The notes under the pieces were generated by a model. It worked only from the letters and a program-made list of their open reading frames with translations, had not been told where the DNA came from and did no database searches. Source: an uncultured Anaerolineales bacterium (GTDB lineage: Bacteria > Chloroflexota > Anaerolineae > Anaerolineales > UBA6663). From it: DNA of 64,000 bases. The position numbers were made by a program, and so were the translations under genes. Shown here piece by piece: positions 1 through 6,849 of the stretch. Numbering within the stretch: position 1 is the first letter of the stretch; every line of letters begins with the position of its first letter. The stretch is taken from assembly GCA_937952305.1 (NCBI GenBank), contig CALFZO010000159.1, positions 1 to 64,000 of the forward strand. Reading direction: 5' to 3'.

Positions 1-118
1 GGGGGGTGTCGGTGGGTGGCGGCAGCGTCGCGGTGGGGGCGGGCGTGAGGGCCGGGGCGCAGGCCGCCAGCCAGACCAGGCTCCCCAGCAGCAGCGCCGG
101 CAAGAGACGTCGGAACAT
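1..118 (-). CDS. Lipoprotein, N-terminal part only (gene runs off the left edge)
   Basis: The first 39 codons of a minus-strand gene are visible. They encode a typical lipoprotein signal: a basic start (MFRRLL), a hydrophobic stretch and a lipobox LAAC with the modified Cys at residue 20. The mature part begins with a Thr/Pro/Ala-rich linker of the kind seen in several other surface proteins of this window. The start ATG is preceded by GAAAGG as a ribosome binding site and by a TATAAT box about 50 nt upstream. Function cannot be read because the body of the protein lies outside the window. Confidence 0.75.
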   Translation of the reverse strand, partial: MFRRLLPALLLGSLVWLAACAPALTPAPTATLPPPTDTP

Positions 119-166
119 GAGCCTACCTTTCAACAGAGTGTGTCTGCCCGATGGGCGAATGGGCGA

Positions 167-172
167 ATTATA
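167..172 (-). promoter_or_regulatory. -10 box TATAAT for the left-edge lipoprotein gene
   Basis: Reading the minus strand, TATAAT lies about 49 nt before the ATG at 118, with a GAAAGG ribosome binding site in between. No good -35 box is seen. It lies back to back with the TetR promoter at 204-232. Confidence 0.5.
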
Positions 173-203
173 CCGCCAGGCCTGCCGGCAACGCCCGGCG
201 CTA

Positions 204-232
204 TTGACGCACCGGGCGAAGTCGCCTATTCT
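204..232 (+). promoter_or_regulatory. Promoter of the tetR-paaABCD operon
   Basis: TTGACG (204-209), a 17-bp spacer and TATTCT (227-232) form a near-consensus sigma70-type promoter about 28 nt before the tetR start. Just downstream, at 238-249, the partial palindrome AAAC-tagc-GTTT sits at the expected transcription start. It is a reasonable operator for the adjacent TetR protein, which would give autoregulation of the whole operon; this role is inferred. Confidence 0.6.
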
Positions 233-260
233 GGTCTAAACTAGCGTTTGTTAGGGGACC

Positions 261-851
261 ATGACAGCCAACAGCGAGACCAAGCCCCGCATTGACCAGA
301 TCCTGCAGATCGCCGAGCACCTGTTCCGGGAGCGCGGCTACCTGGCCACGTCCGTGCGCGACATCGGCCAGGCGGTGGGTATCCGCGGCGCCAGCCTGTA
401 TCACCACATCGGCGGCAAAGAAGATCTGCTGTGGATGAGCGCCAGCCGCGCGGCGGATCAGTTCTTCGCGGCACTGCGCCCGATCGTGGCCGAGGACACG
501 GCCGCGCCGCTCAAGCTGCGCCGGGCCATCTGCGCCCATGTGGCCGTGATTGCGCATAACCTCGATGCGGCGGCCGTGTACTTTAACGAGTGGCGCCACC
601 TGAGCGAGGCGCGCCGGGCCGAGTTCACCCAGCGCCGCGACGACTACGAGAATTGCATCCGGGAAATCCTGTGGCGCGGCATCCGCGACGGCCACTTCGC
701 GGCCATGGATGAGAAGTTCGCGGCGCGCGTCGTGCTCTCCGCGCTCAACTGGACGCATCAGTGGTACCGGCCGGACGGCGCGCTGACGCCGGACGAGATC
801 GGCCAGACGCTGGCGGACATGCTGCTCAAGGGGCTGGAGCGCATGGTCTGA
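261..851 (+). CDS. TetR-family regulator, probably of the phenylacetate genes
   Basis: This 196-aa protein has the usual TetR layout: a helix-turn-helix within about residues 10-56 (GIRGASLYHHIGGKEDL fits the family signature) and a helical ligand-binding domain after it. The start is fixed by AGGGGACC just upstream. The gene ends about 30 nt before paaA on the same strand, so it is probably cotranscribed with the epoxidase genes. TetR-type PaaR proteins that respond to phenylacetyl-CoA are known for paa operons in Thermus, and the same role is inferred here from position. A CoA-thioester-responsive regulator of another acyl pathway is the alternative. Confidence 0.8.
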   Translation: MTANSETKPRIDQILQIAEHLFRERGYLATSVRDIGQAVGIRGASLYHHIGGKEDLLWMSASRAADQFFAALRPIVAEDTAAPLKLRRAICAHVAVIAHNLDAAAVYFNEWRHLSEARRAEFTQRRDDYENCIREILWRGIRDGHFAAMDEKFAARVVLSALNWTHQWYRPDGALTPDEIGQTLADMLLKGLERMV

Positions 852-881
852 GCACCGGCGCCGGCCCAGCAGGAGGTGACG

Positions 882-1871
882 ATGTACGGTTCGACCACCT
901 TCGCCCAGGTCGCGGACCCGGTGGCCGGAGAAGACCCGGACCGGCTGGCCGACTTTGAAACCCGCATCGCGCGCGGCGAAAAGGTGGAGGCGCAGGATTG
1001 GATGCCGCGCGAGTACCGGCGCCAGCTGATCCGCATGATCGAGCAGCACGCCCACAGCGAGATCATGGGCGCGCTGCCGGAGGGCCGCTGGATCCCGCAC
1101 GCGCCCGGCTTCCGGCGTAAACTGGCCCTGCTGGCCAAGGTCCAGGACGAGGTCGGCCACGCGCAGCTGCTCTACCGCGCGGCCGAGACGCTCGGCAAGA
1201 GCCGCGAGCACATGCTCACGGATCTGCTGGCCGGCAAGTCTAAGTACTCCAACGTCTTCAATTACCCCACGCCCACCTGGGCCGACACGGCCGTGATCGC
1301 CTGGCTGATCGACGCCGGCGCGATCATCAACCAGACCACCAACGCGCAGGGCTCCTACGGGCCGTACTGCCGCGCCCTCAAACGCATCTGCTACGAAGAA
1401 TCGTTCCACCTCAAGTACGGCTACGACTCGGTGGTGACGCTGGCCGGCGGCACGCCGCGGCAGCGCGCCGATCTGCAAGACGCCCTGAACCGGTGGTGGC
1501 GTCCGATCATGCACTTCCACGGACCGCCCGACCAGGTCTCGGCGCACACCGAGATCCTGATGCGCTGGAAGGTGAAGATCAAGTCCAACGACGCCCTGCG
1601 CCAGGAGTTCCTGGACCAGTACGTGCCCAAGATCTGGGCGCTGGGTCTGACGGTGCCGGATCCGGCGCTGCGGCGGGACCCGGCCACCGGGCAGTGGGCG
1701 TTCTCAGACCCGGACTGGGGCGAGTTCAAGCGCGTCATCAACGGCGACGGCCCGTGCAATCAGGAGCGCCTGGCCGTGCGGCGCCTGGCGCATGAGGACG
1801 GGGCGTGGGTGCGCGCGGCCCTAACGGGCCGAGCGGCCCTGGCCAGCCGAGCGGCGCTGGCGGTTGATTAG
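882..1871 (+). CDS. paaA: Phenylacetyl-CoA 1,2-epoxidase catalytic subunit PaaA
   Basis: The product (329 aa) is the di-iron monooxygenase subunit that epoxidises the aromatic ring of phenylacetyl-CoA using O2. Iron-ligand motifs are visible: DEVGHAQ (Glu90, His93) and YEESFHLKYG (about residues 171-180). An in-frame GTG at 876 lies inside the AGGAGG ribosome binding site (871-876), so the ATG at 882 is the better start. Length and the C-terminal WGEFKRVINGDGPCN-type segment match PaaA. It opens the paaABCD run and would partner PaaC. Confidence 0.95.
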   Translation: MYGSTTFAQVADPVAGEDPDRLADFETRIARGEKVEAQDWMPREYRRQLIRMIEQHAHSEIMGALPEGRWIPHAPGFRRKLALLAKVQDEVGHAQLLYRAAETLGKSREHMLTDLLAGKSKYSNVFNYPTPTWADTAVIAWLIDAGAIINQTTNAQGSYGPYCRALKRICYEESFHLKYGYDSVVTLAGGTPRQRADLQDALNRWWRPIMHFHGPPDQVSAHTEILMRWKVKIKSNDALRQEFLDQYVPKIWALGLTVPDPALRRDPATGQWAFSDPDWGEFKRVINGDGPCNQERLAVRRLAHEDGAWVRAALTGRAALASRAALAVD

Positions 1872-1882
1872 GGAAGGGCGAT

Positions 1883-2206
1883 ATGCCGGACATCACCCTG
1901 GCTGACACCGAAGGCGAGCTGTACGAAGTCTTCCACCAGAAGGCGCGCGGCGAACACCATGTGCACGTCGGCGCCGTGCACGCGGCCAGCCCGGAGCTGG
2001 CGCTGGTGCTGGCTAAAGAACAGTATGCGCGGCGGCTGGCCTGCGTCAACCTGTGGGTGGTGCGCGCGCGCGATATCCACGCCAGCGACTACATCGACGC
2101 GGACATGTTCGACCACGCCACCGACAAGAGCTACCGCGAAGCCTTCGGCTACAAGGTCGTGGGCAAGACCCGCGCGCAGGCGCAGACGCGGGACCGCGAT
2201 GACTAA
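1883..2206 (+). CDS. paaB: Phenylacetyl-CoA epoxidase subunit PaaB
   Basis: This small protein (107 aa) has the usual PaaB length and ends of the family: an acidic start, the stretch HVHVGAVHAASPELALVLA, and WVVRARDI. PaaB is the non-catalytic structural subunit that bridges PaaAC heterodimers. It starts 12 nt after paaA and overlaps paaC by 8 bp, indicating tight translational coupling. Confidence 0.93.
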   Translation: MPDITLADTEGELYEVFHQKARGEHHVHVGAVHAASPELALVLAKEQYARRLACVNLWVVRARDIHASDYIDADMFDHATDKSYREAFGYKVVGKTRAQAQTRDRDD

Positions 2207-2951
2207 CCTGGATGCGGCCGTCCTCAAGCCGCTGCTGTTCAGCCTGGCCGACGACGAGGTCGTCATCGGCCATCGCAACGCCGAGTGGACCGGGCACGGC
2301 CCGCTGCTGGAGGCCGACATCGCGTTCTCGTCGATGGCCCAGGACGAGCTCGGCCACGCCCAGGCCTACTACGCGCTGCTGCACGAGTTGGGCGAGCCCG
2401 AGCCGGACCGGCTGGCTTTTCTGCGGTCGGCCTCCGCCTTTCGCTGCGCGCAGCTGGTGGAGCTGCCGCGCGGTGATTGGGCCTTCAGCCTCATCCGGCA
2501 GTGCCTGTACGACGCGGCCGAAGGCGAACGCCTGGCGGCGCTGGCTCGTTCCCGCTTTACGCCCCTGGCGCAGGCGGCACGCAAGTTCGCGGGTGAAGAG
2601 AAATACCATTGGCTGCACGCCCGGACCTGGGTGGAGCAGCTGGGCCGCGCCGACGACGGGCGGGGGCGTCTGCAACAGGCCCTGGAGCAGGTTTATCCGT
2701 ATGCGCTCGGGCTGTTTGAGCCGGCTGAGGCCGAGGCCGAGTTGGTGGCGCTGGGCGTGAAGCCGGCCGAAGCTGAGTTGGAACAGGCCTGGCGCGAGCG
2801 CCTGACGCCGGTGCTGGCGGCGGCCGGCCTGACGCTGCCGGCGGCGGCGCCGATCTACGGCGGGCGGCGCGGCCAGCACACGCCGCACCTGGCGGCGCTC
2901 CTGAACGATATGCAGCTGGTCTTTCGCAGCGATCCTGAGGCGGTCTGGTGA
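2199..2951 (+). CDS. paaC: Phenylacetyl-CoA epoxidase structural subunit PaaC
   Basis: PaaC (250 aa) is the ferritin-like partner of PaaA. The motif AQDELGHAQ is present (Glu50, His53), and a later EKYHWLHARTW segment corresponds to the second helix pair. An in-frame reading extends much further upstream, but it overlaps all of paaB; the ATG at 2199, inside the last codons of paaB, gives the family-length protein. It overlaps paaD at TGATG. Confidence 0.93.
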   Translation: MTNLDAAVLKPLLFSLADDEVVIGHRNAEWTGHGPLLEADIAFSSMAQDELGHAQAYYALLHELGEPEPDRLAFLRSASAFRCAQLVELPRGDWAFSLIRQCLYDAAEGERLAALARSRFTPLAQAARKFAGEEKYHWLHARTWVEQLGRADDGRGRLQQALEQVYPYALGLFEPAEAEAELVALGVKPAEAELEQAWRERLTPVLAAAGLTLPAAAPIYGGRRGQHTPHLAALLNDMQLVFRSDPEAVW

Positions 2952-3445
2952 TGAAGGCGCGCGCCGCGCTGACGCCCGAGCAGGTCCTGGCTGCTTTGGA
3001 CGACGTCAAGGACCCCGAGATCCCGGTCCTGTCGATCGTGGAGATGGGCCTGGTGGCCCGGGTGGAGGTGGACGCCGGCGTCGTGCGCGTCTGGCTCACG
3101 CCCACGTTCGCGGGCTGCCCGGCGGTCTCGGTGATGCAGGCGGACGCCGAGCGGCGGCTGCGCGACCTCGGCGCCGTGGAGGCCGTGGTCGCCTTGACCT
3201 ATGACCCGCCCTGGAACTCGAACCGGATCAGCCCGGACGGCCGCCGTAAGCTGCGCGACTTCGGCCTGGCACCCCCGCCGCGCCACGCTGGCCTGGGCGA
3301 CGTGGTGTCCCTGCTGGTGGCGGAGTGCCCGTTCTGCGGCTCGTCTGATACCCGCCTGGAGAGCGCCTTCGGCCCAACGCTCTGCCGCGCGCTCTACTAC
3401 TGCCACGCCTGCCGCCAGGCCTTCGAGCAGTTCAAACCCCTGTAA
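2951..3445 (+). CDS. paaD: PaaD, Fe-S/maturation protein of the phenylacetyl-CoA epoxidase
   Basis: The 164-aa product has an N-terminal MIP18/DUF59 domain (about residues 5-95: VKDPEIPVLSIVEMGLV, TFAGCPA) and a C-terminal zinc-ribbon-like part (CPFCGS and YYCHACRQAFEQFKPL), the standard PaaD architecture. PaaD is needed for an active epoxidase. The ATG at 2951 overlaps the paaC stop by one base; a GTG one codon upstream is also possible. No paaE reductase follows: the next gene is ctaA. Confidence 0.92.
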   Translation: MKARAALTPEQVLAALDDVKDPEIPVLSIVEMGLVARVEVDAGVVRVWLTPTFAGCPAVSVMQADAERRLRDLGAVEAVVALTYDPPWNSNRISPDGRRKLRDFGLAPPPRHAGLGDVVSLLVAECPFCGSSDTRLESAFGPTLCRALYYCHACRQAFEQFKPL

Positions 3446-3461
3446 ACCGCGGTCCGCGACC

Positions 3462-3470
3462 TGATACAAT
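3462..3470 (+). promoter_or_regulatory. Extended -10 promoter of ctaA (TGA-TACAAT)
   Basis: TACAAT is preceded directly by TGA, an extended -10 pattern seen repeatedly in this window. It gives a leader of about 90 nt before ctaA and separates ctaA from the paa operon. Confidence 0.45.
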
Positions 3471-3566
3471 CAGCCCAATCCGCCGGAAGGCACCCAGCGT
3501 CAATCCTCGTCGCCAGGCCGCCAGCCAAGCGCGCCTTGGGCGGCGTTTCAGCAAAGGACTCTGTCA

Positions 3567-4508
3567 ATGGCTCTATCCCGTTTCGCCAAATACGCCTGGG
3601 GGGTGGTGGCCCTCAACGTGCTCGTGATTCTGTGGGGCGCGGTCGTCAGCAATACCGGCTCGGGCGCCGGCTGCGGCGAGCACTGGCCGCTGTGCAACGG
3701 CGTCGTCGTGCCGGCCGCCACGCGCACTGATACCGTGATCGAGTTTGCGCACCGGCTCACCAGCGGCCTGGCGCTGCTGGCCGTGGTCGGTCTGGTGGTG
3801 TGGGCCTTCCGGGCCTACCCGGCCGGTTCGCCCGTCCGCCGGGCGGCCGTGACCGCGCTGGTGTTCATGATCATTGAGTCGCTGCTGGGCGCAACCCTGG
3901 TGCTGTTCGGGTGGACGGCCATGGATACGTCGGCCATCCGCGTCTTCCTGCAGCCCGTGCACATGGTCAACACACTCATCCTGCTGGCCGTGATCCTGCT
4001 GACGGCCTGGTGGGCGTCCGGGGCTGAGCCCCTGCAGCTGCGCGGGCAGGGCGCGCGTCCGTGGCTGTTTGGGGCGGGGCTGCTGGGTGTGCTGCTCATG
4101 AGTGCCAGCGGGGCCGTGATCTCGCTCGGGGATCTGCTGGCGCTCTTGCTCGGCGAACGTTACAACGCGCTGGTGGAATTCCTGGTGCAGCTGCGCATCG
4201 GCCACCCCGCCATCGCCATCCTGGCCGGCCTGTTCCTGATCTGGCTGGCGCTGCGCACGGACACGGTGCCGAACGCCCGCGCCCGGCGCCTGGCGCTGTT
4301 CACGGTGGTGCTGGTGGGGCTGCAGTGGCTGGTGGGCTTCGGCAACGTCCTGCTGCGCGTCCCGCTGTGGACGCAGCTCCTGCATCTGTTCCTGGCCGAC
4401 ATGACCTGGGTGATGCTGGTGCTGTGGGCGGCGTCGGCGCTGGCACGCCAGCCGGCCGATGTGGCCGCGCCCGGTTCCGCGCGGCCGGCGCCAGCCGCCG
4501 CGGACTGA
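3567..4508 (+). CDS. ctaA: Heme A synthase, COX15/CtaA family
   Basis: This integral membrane protein (313 aa, about eight transmembrane segments) should oxidise the C8 methyl of heme O to heme A for aa3/caa3 oxidases. Visible marks are the cysteine pair in GAGCGEHWPLCNG, the EFAHR motif, and further histidines in QPVHM, RIGHP and LLHLFL that fit the four heme-ligand histidines. It has its own promoter and a strong terminator. No cox or ctaB genes lie in the window. It implies an aerobic terminal oxidase elsewhere in the genome. Confidence 0.9.
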   Translation: MALSRFAKYAWGVVALNVLVILWGAVVSNTGSGAGCGEHWPLCNGVVVPAATRTDTVIEFAHRLTSGLALLAVVGLVVWAFRAYPAGSPVRRAAVTALVFMIIESLLGATLVLFGWTAMDTSAIRVFLQPVHMVNTLILLAVILLTAWWASGAEPLQLRGQGARPWLFGAGLLGVLLMSASGAVISLGDLLALLLGERYNALVEFLVQLRIGHPAIAILAGLFLIWLALRTDTVPNARARRLALFTVVLVGLQWLVGFGNVLLRVPLWTQLLHLFLADMTWVMLVLWAASALARQPADVAAPGSARPAPAAAD

Positions 4509-4530
4509 CCGCGCTGCCTCCGGTTCCAAC

Positions 4531-4566
4531 AACAGGGCGACCACCCGGCCGCCCTGTTTTGTTTTT
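4531..4566 (+). terminator. Rho-independent terminator after ctaA
   Basis: A 9-bp perfect stem (AACAGGGCG / CGCCCTGTT, 4531-4539 with 4550-4558) with a 10-nt loop is followed by TTGTTTTT. Confidence 0.85.
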
Positions 4567-4578
4567 CCCCGCAGGGAA

Positions 4579-4607
4579 TTGCAAATCGCTTGCATTTGAA
4601 TTATGAT
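4579..4607 (+). promoter_or_regulatory. Promoter and operator of the DtxR-Fur operon
   Basis: TTGCAA (4579-4584), 17 bp, TATGAT (4602-4607): one of the best promoters in the window, in a locally AT-rich patch. The -35 box is embedded in the perfect palindrome TGCAA-atcgc-TTGCA (4580-4594), which would let a bound repressor block RNA polymerase. Autoregulation by one of the two regulators encoded just downstream is the simplest reading. Confidence 0.65.
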
Positions 4608-4639
4608 GTTTTCTATCCTATTTCCTGTTGAGGTGACGG

Positions 4640-5326
4640 TTGCCGATCAGTCCCACGATGCGGGAGTATTTGGGCGAGATCTACCGCCTGGCGCACACGC
4701 CGGAGGGCGTCTCCACGTCTGAATTAGCCGAGCGCCTGGAGGTCTCGCCCTCGGCGGTGGTGCGCATGCTGCGCCGGCTGGCGGCGGCCGGCCTGCTGAT
4801 CCACTCGCCTTACAAAGAGGTGGCGTTGACACCGGCCGGCGAACGTGAGGCGCTGGGCTCGATCCGGCGGCATCGCCTGCTGGAAGTCTTCCTGGTGAAG
4901 GTGATGGGTTTCGGCTGGGATGAAGTCCACGAGCAAGCCCACGGTCTGCAGCTCTCGATCAGCGACGCGTTTGAGGATCGCCTGGACACGGTCTGCGGTT
5001 ATCCCACCCACTGCCCGCACGGCGACCCGATCCCGACGCGCGACGGGCAGATCGCGGCCGTGAAGGACCAGCCGTTGTTGGAGACGCCGGTCGGCGCCTC
5101 GGTCGTGATCCGGCGCGTGAAGACCGACGATCCGGCCAAACTGCGCTACCTGGCCGAACTCGGCCTGGTGCCGGGCACGTCCGCGCAGGTGGCCGGGCGG
5201 GCGCCGTTCAACGGCCCGATCCGGCTGCGCCTGACCGGCGCGCGCTCCGGCGTCGAGCCGGTCCTCGGCACCGAGATTGCGCGCGCCCTGCGCGTGGAAT
5301 TGCAGACTGCGGGAGGCGCGGCATGA
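4640..5326 (+). CDS. DtxR/MntR-type metalloregulator with FeoA-like C-terminal domain
   Basis: This 228-aa protein has an N-terminal winged helix (about residues 5-70, with SELAERLEVSPSAVVRMLRRL), a dimerisation/metal helix region (75-120) and a C-terminal FeoA/SH3-like domain (about 145-225). The start is TTG, with GAGGTG 5 nt upstream. Compared with Bacillus MntR, His78 is kept, but the positions of Glu99, Glu102 and His103 read His101, Gln104 and Leu105, and Glu11 reads Gly12, so the usual metal site is altered. It overlaps the next gene by 4 bp (ATGA), making an operon of two regulators. The true effector is uncertain. Confidence 0.85.
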   Translation: MPISPTMREYLGEIYRLAHTPEGVSTSELAERLEVSPSAVVRMLRRLAAAGLLIHSPYKEVALTPAGEREALGSIRRHRLLEVFLVKVMGFGWDEVHEQAHGLQLSISDAFEDRLDTVCGYPTHCPHGDPIPTRDGQIAAVKDQPLLETPVGASVVIRRVKTDDPAKLRYLAELGLVPGTSAQVAGRAPFNGPIRLRLTGARSGVEPVLGTEIARALRVELQTAGGAA

Positions 5327-5754
5327 ACGAGACCGAGATCCTGGGCCGCCTGCGCGCGGCCGGCTACCGCCTGACAGGCCCGCGCCGCGTGCTGGTGGAG
5401 ACGCTGCTGCGCGCCGAGCAGCCGTTGACGGCCGAGGCCATCTACGCCCAGGTGCGGCGCGCGCGCATGAACCTGTCCACCGTCTACCGCAATCTGGCCA
5501 TGTTCTGCCAGATGGGCTGGCTGGACGCCGTTCCGGGCATGCACGGCGAGCGCCATTACCAGGTGCACCCATCCGCCGAGGCGCCGCTGTCCTTGCTCTG
5601 CCTGGACTGCGGCAAGCTCAACCCGGTGGGCGCGGCGCCGGATGCGCGGCTGAGCGAGGCCGTGCGCGAGCTGGGCTTTCGCGCCGATTCGCTGCGCGTG
5701 ACGCTGGCCGCCCACTGCGAGCACGTCTGCGAACGCCGCCCGGCGGAGGCGTGA
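5323..5754 (+). CDS. Fur-family metalloregulator (Fur/Zur/PerR-like)
   Basis: The 143-aa product has the Fur winged helix (GYRLTGPRRVLVETLL, MNLSTVYRNLAMF) followed by the dimerisation domain. One structural-zinc CxxC is present (CLDCG). The second pair is unusual: HCEHVC near the C terminus is Cys-x3-Cys rather than CxxC. The His-rich loop usually seen before the first CxxC is reduced to HYQVH. Which metal or peroxide signal it senses cannot be told. Its start codon overlaps the stop of the DtxR-type gene, so both are made from one transcript. Confidence 0.85.
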   Translation: MNETEILGRLRAAGYRLTGPRRVLVETLLRAEQPLTAEAIYAQVRRARMNLSTVYRNLAMFCQMGWLDAVPGMHGERHYQVHPSAEAPLSLLCLDCGKLNPVGAAPDARLSEAVRELGFRADSLRVTLAAHCEHVCERRPAEA

Positions 5755-5765
5755 GCGCCGGCCGG

Positions 5766-5774
5766 TGGTATGAT
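5766..5774 (+). promoter_or_regulatory. Extended -10 promoter (TGG-TATGAT) of the SIS gene
   Basis: TATGAT preceded by TGG lies 28 nt before the ATG at 5803. Because it covers the ATG at 5770, it argues for the downstream start of the SIS protein. Confidence 0.5.
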
Positions 5775-5802
5775 GCGGGCACCCCACAGCGAGACCGCCC
5801 GC

Positions 5803-6846
5803 ATGTCTGAAACCCAACTCTTCGCCGAAATCCACGAACAGCCGGCCGCCGTGGCGCGCCTGCTCGCGCGCGAGCGGGAACGGGTCCGCGGCCTGGTGCC
5901 GGCGCTCTTCCGCGCCGACGTGCGCTACGTCTTGATTGCGGCGCGCGGCACTTCAGATAACGCCGCCCGCTACGCCCAATACCTGTTCGGCACGCAGCAC
6001 CGGCTGCCGGTGGCCCTGGCCGCGCCGGCGTTGTACACGCTCTACGAGACGCCGCCGGACATGGCCGGCGCCCTGGTCATCGCTATCTCGCAATCCGGGC
6101 GGTCGCCGGACATCGTCAGCGTGATCCAGGCGGCCCGCGCCCAGGGCCGCCCAACCCTGGCCATCACGAACCACCCCGCGTCGCCGCTGGCCGAGGCCGC
6201 CGAGCACGTGCTGCCCATCCACGCCGGCGAAGAGCGCTCCATCGCGGCGACCAAGACGTATACGACCTCGCTGGCGGCGGTGGCGCTGCTGTCCGCGGCC
6301 CGGGCCGGCCCGGCCGAAGCCTGGGCCGCGTTGACGCGCCTGCCGGAGCAGATGCAGGCTGCGCTGAACGGCCTGGACGCGGCGCTGGCGCGCGTCGAGC
6401 GCTACACCTACGCCAGCCGCGCCGCCGTGATCGGCCGCGGCTACAACTACGCCACCGCCGGCGAGGCGGCGCTCAAGGTCCAGGAGCTGACGCGGATCCC
6501 CACCCAGGCGTACTCGGCCGCCGACTTCCGGCACGGGCCCAGCGCCCTGGTGGAGCCGGGCTTTCCCTTGCTCGTCATCGCGCCGTCCGGCCGGACTCTG
6601 GCTGACATGGCAGACTGCGCCCAGCAGGCGCGCGCGCGCGGCGCCGACCTGATCACGCTGTCCGACGACGCCGACCTGCTGAGCCGGGCGCAGCTGCCCC
6701 TGCCGCTGCCGGCTGAGGTGCCCGAGTGGCTGTCGCCGCTGACGGCGGTGCTGCCCGGCCAGCTCCTGGCGCTGCGGCTGACGGAGGCGCGCGGCCTGCC
6801 CGTCGACCAGCCGGCGGGCGTGAACAAGGTGACGGAGACGCGCTGA
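5803..6846 (+). CDS. SIS-domain sugar-phosphate isomerase/deaminase (GlmS C-terminal-like, NagB-II type)
   Basis: The protein (347 aa) consists of two SIS domains like the isomerase half of glucosamine-6-phosphate synthase, without the glutaminase domain. Seen are ISQSGRSPD (sugar-phosphate loop), EERSIAATKTYTTSL, GRGYNYATAGEAALKVQE and the C-terminal VDQPAGVNKVTETR, which matches the DxPxGLxKVTxTR end of the family. Such stand-alone enzymes act as glucosamine-6-phosphate deaminases or agarase-type aminosugar isomerases. The ATG at 5803 is chosen over 5770 because the latter overlaps the -10 box. The gene ends 3 nt before lysA, so both are probably cotranscribed. Confidence 0.85.
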   Translation: MSETQLFAEIHEQPAAVARLLARERERVRGLVPALFRADVRYVLIAARGTSDNAARYAQYLFGTQHRLPVALAAPALYTLYETPPDMAGALVIAISQSGRSPDIVSVIQAARAQGRPTLAITNHPASPLAEAAEHVLPIHAGEERSIAATKTYTTSLAAVALLSAARAGPAEAWAALTRLPEQMQAALNGLDAALARVERYTYASRAAVIGRGYNYATAGEAALKVQELTRIPTQAYSAADFRHGPSALVEPGFPLLVIAPSGRTLADMADCAQQARARGADLITLSDDADLLSRAQLPLPLPAEVPEWLSPLTAVLPGQLLALRLTEARGLPVDQPAGVNKVTETR

Positions 6847-6849
6847 GCC

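Noticed and set aside
6..239. Open frame on the plus strand at the left edge
   Set aside because: It is antisense to a clear lipoprotein signal sequence and crosses two promoters.
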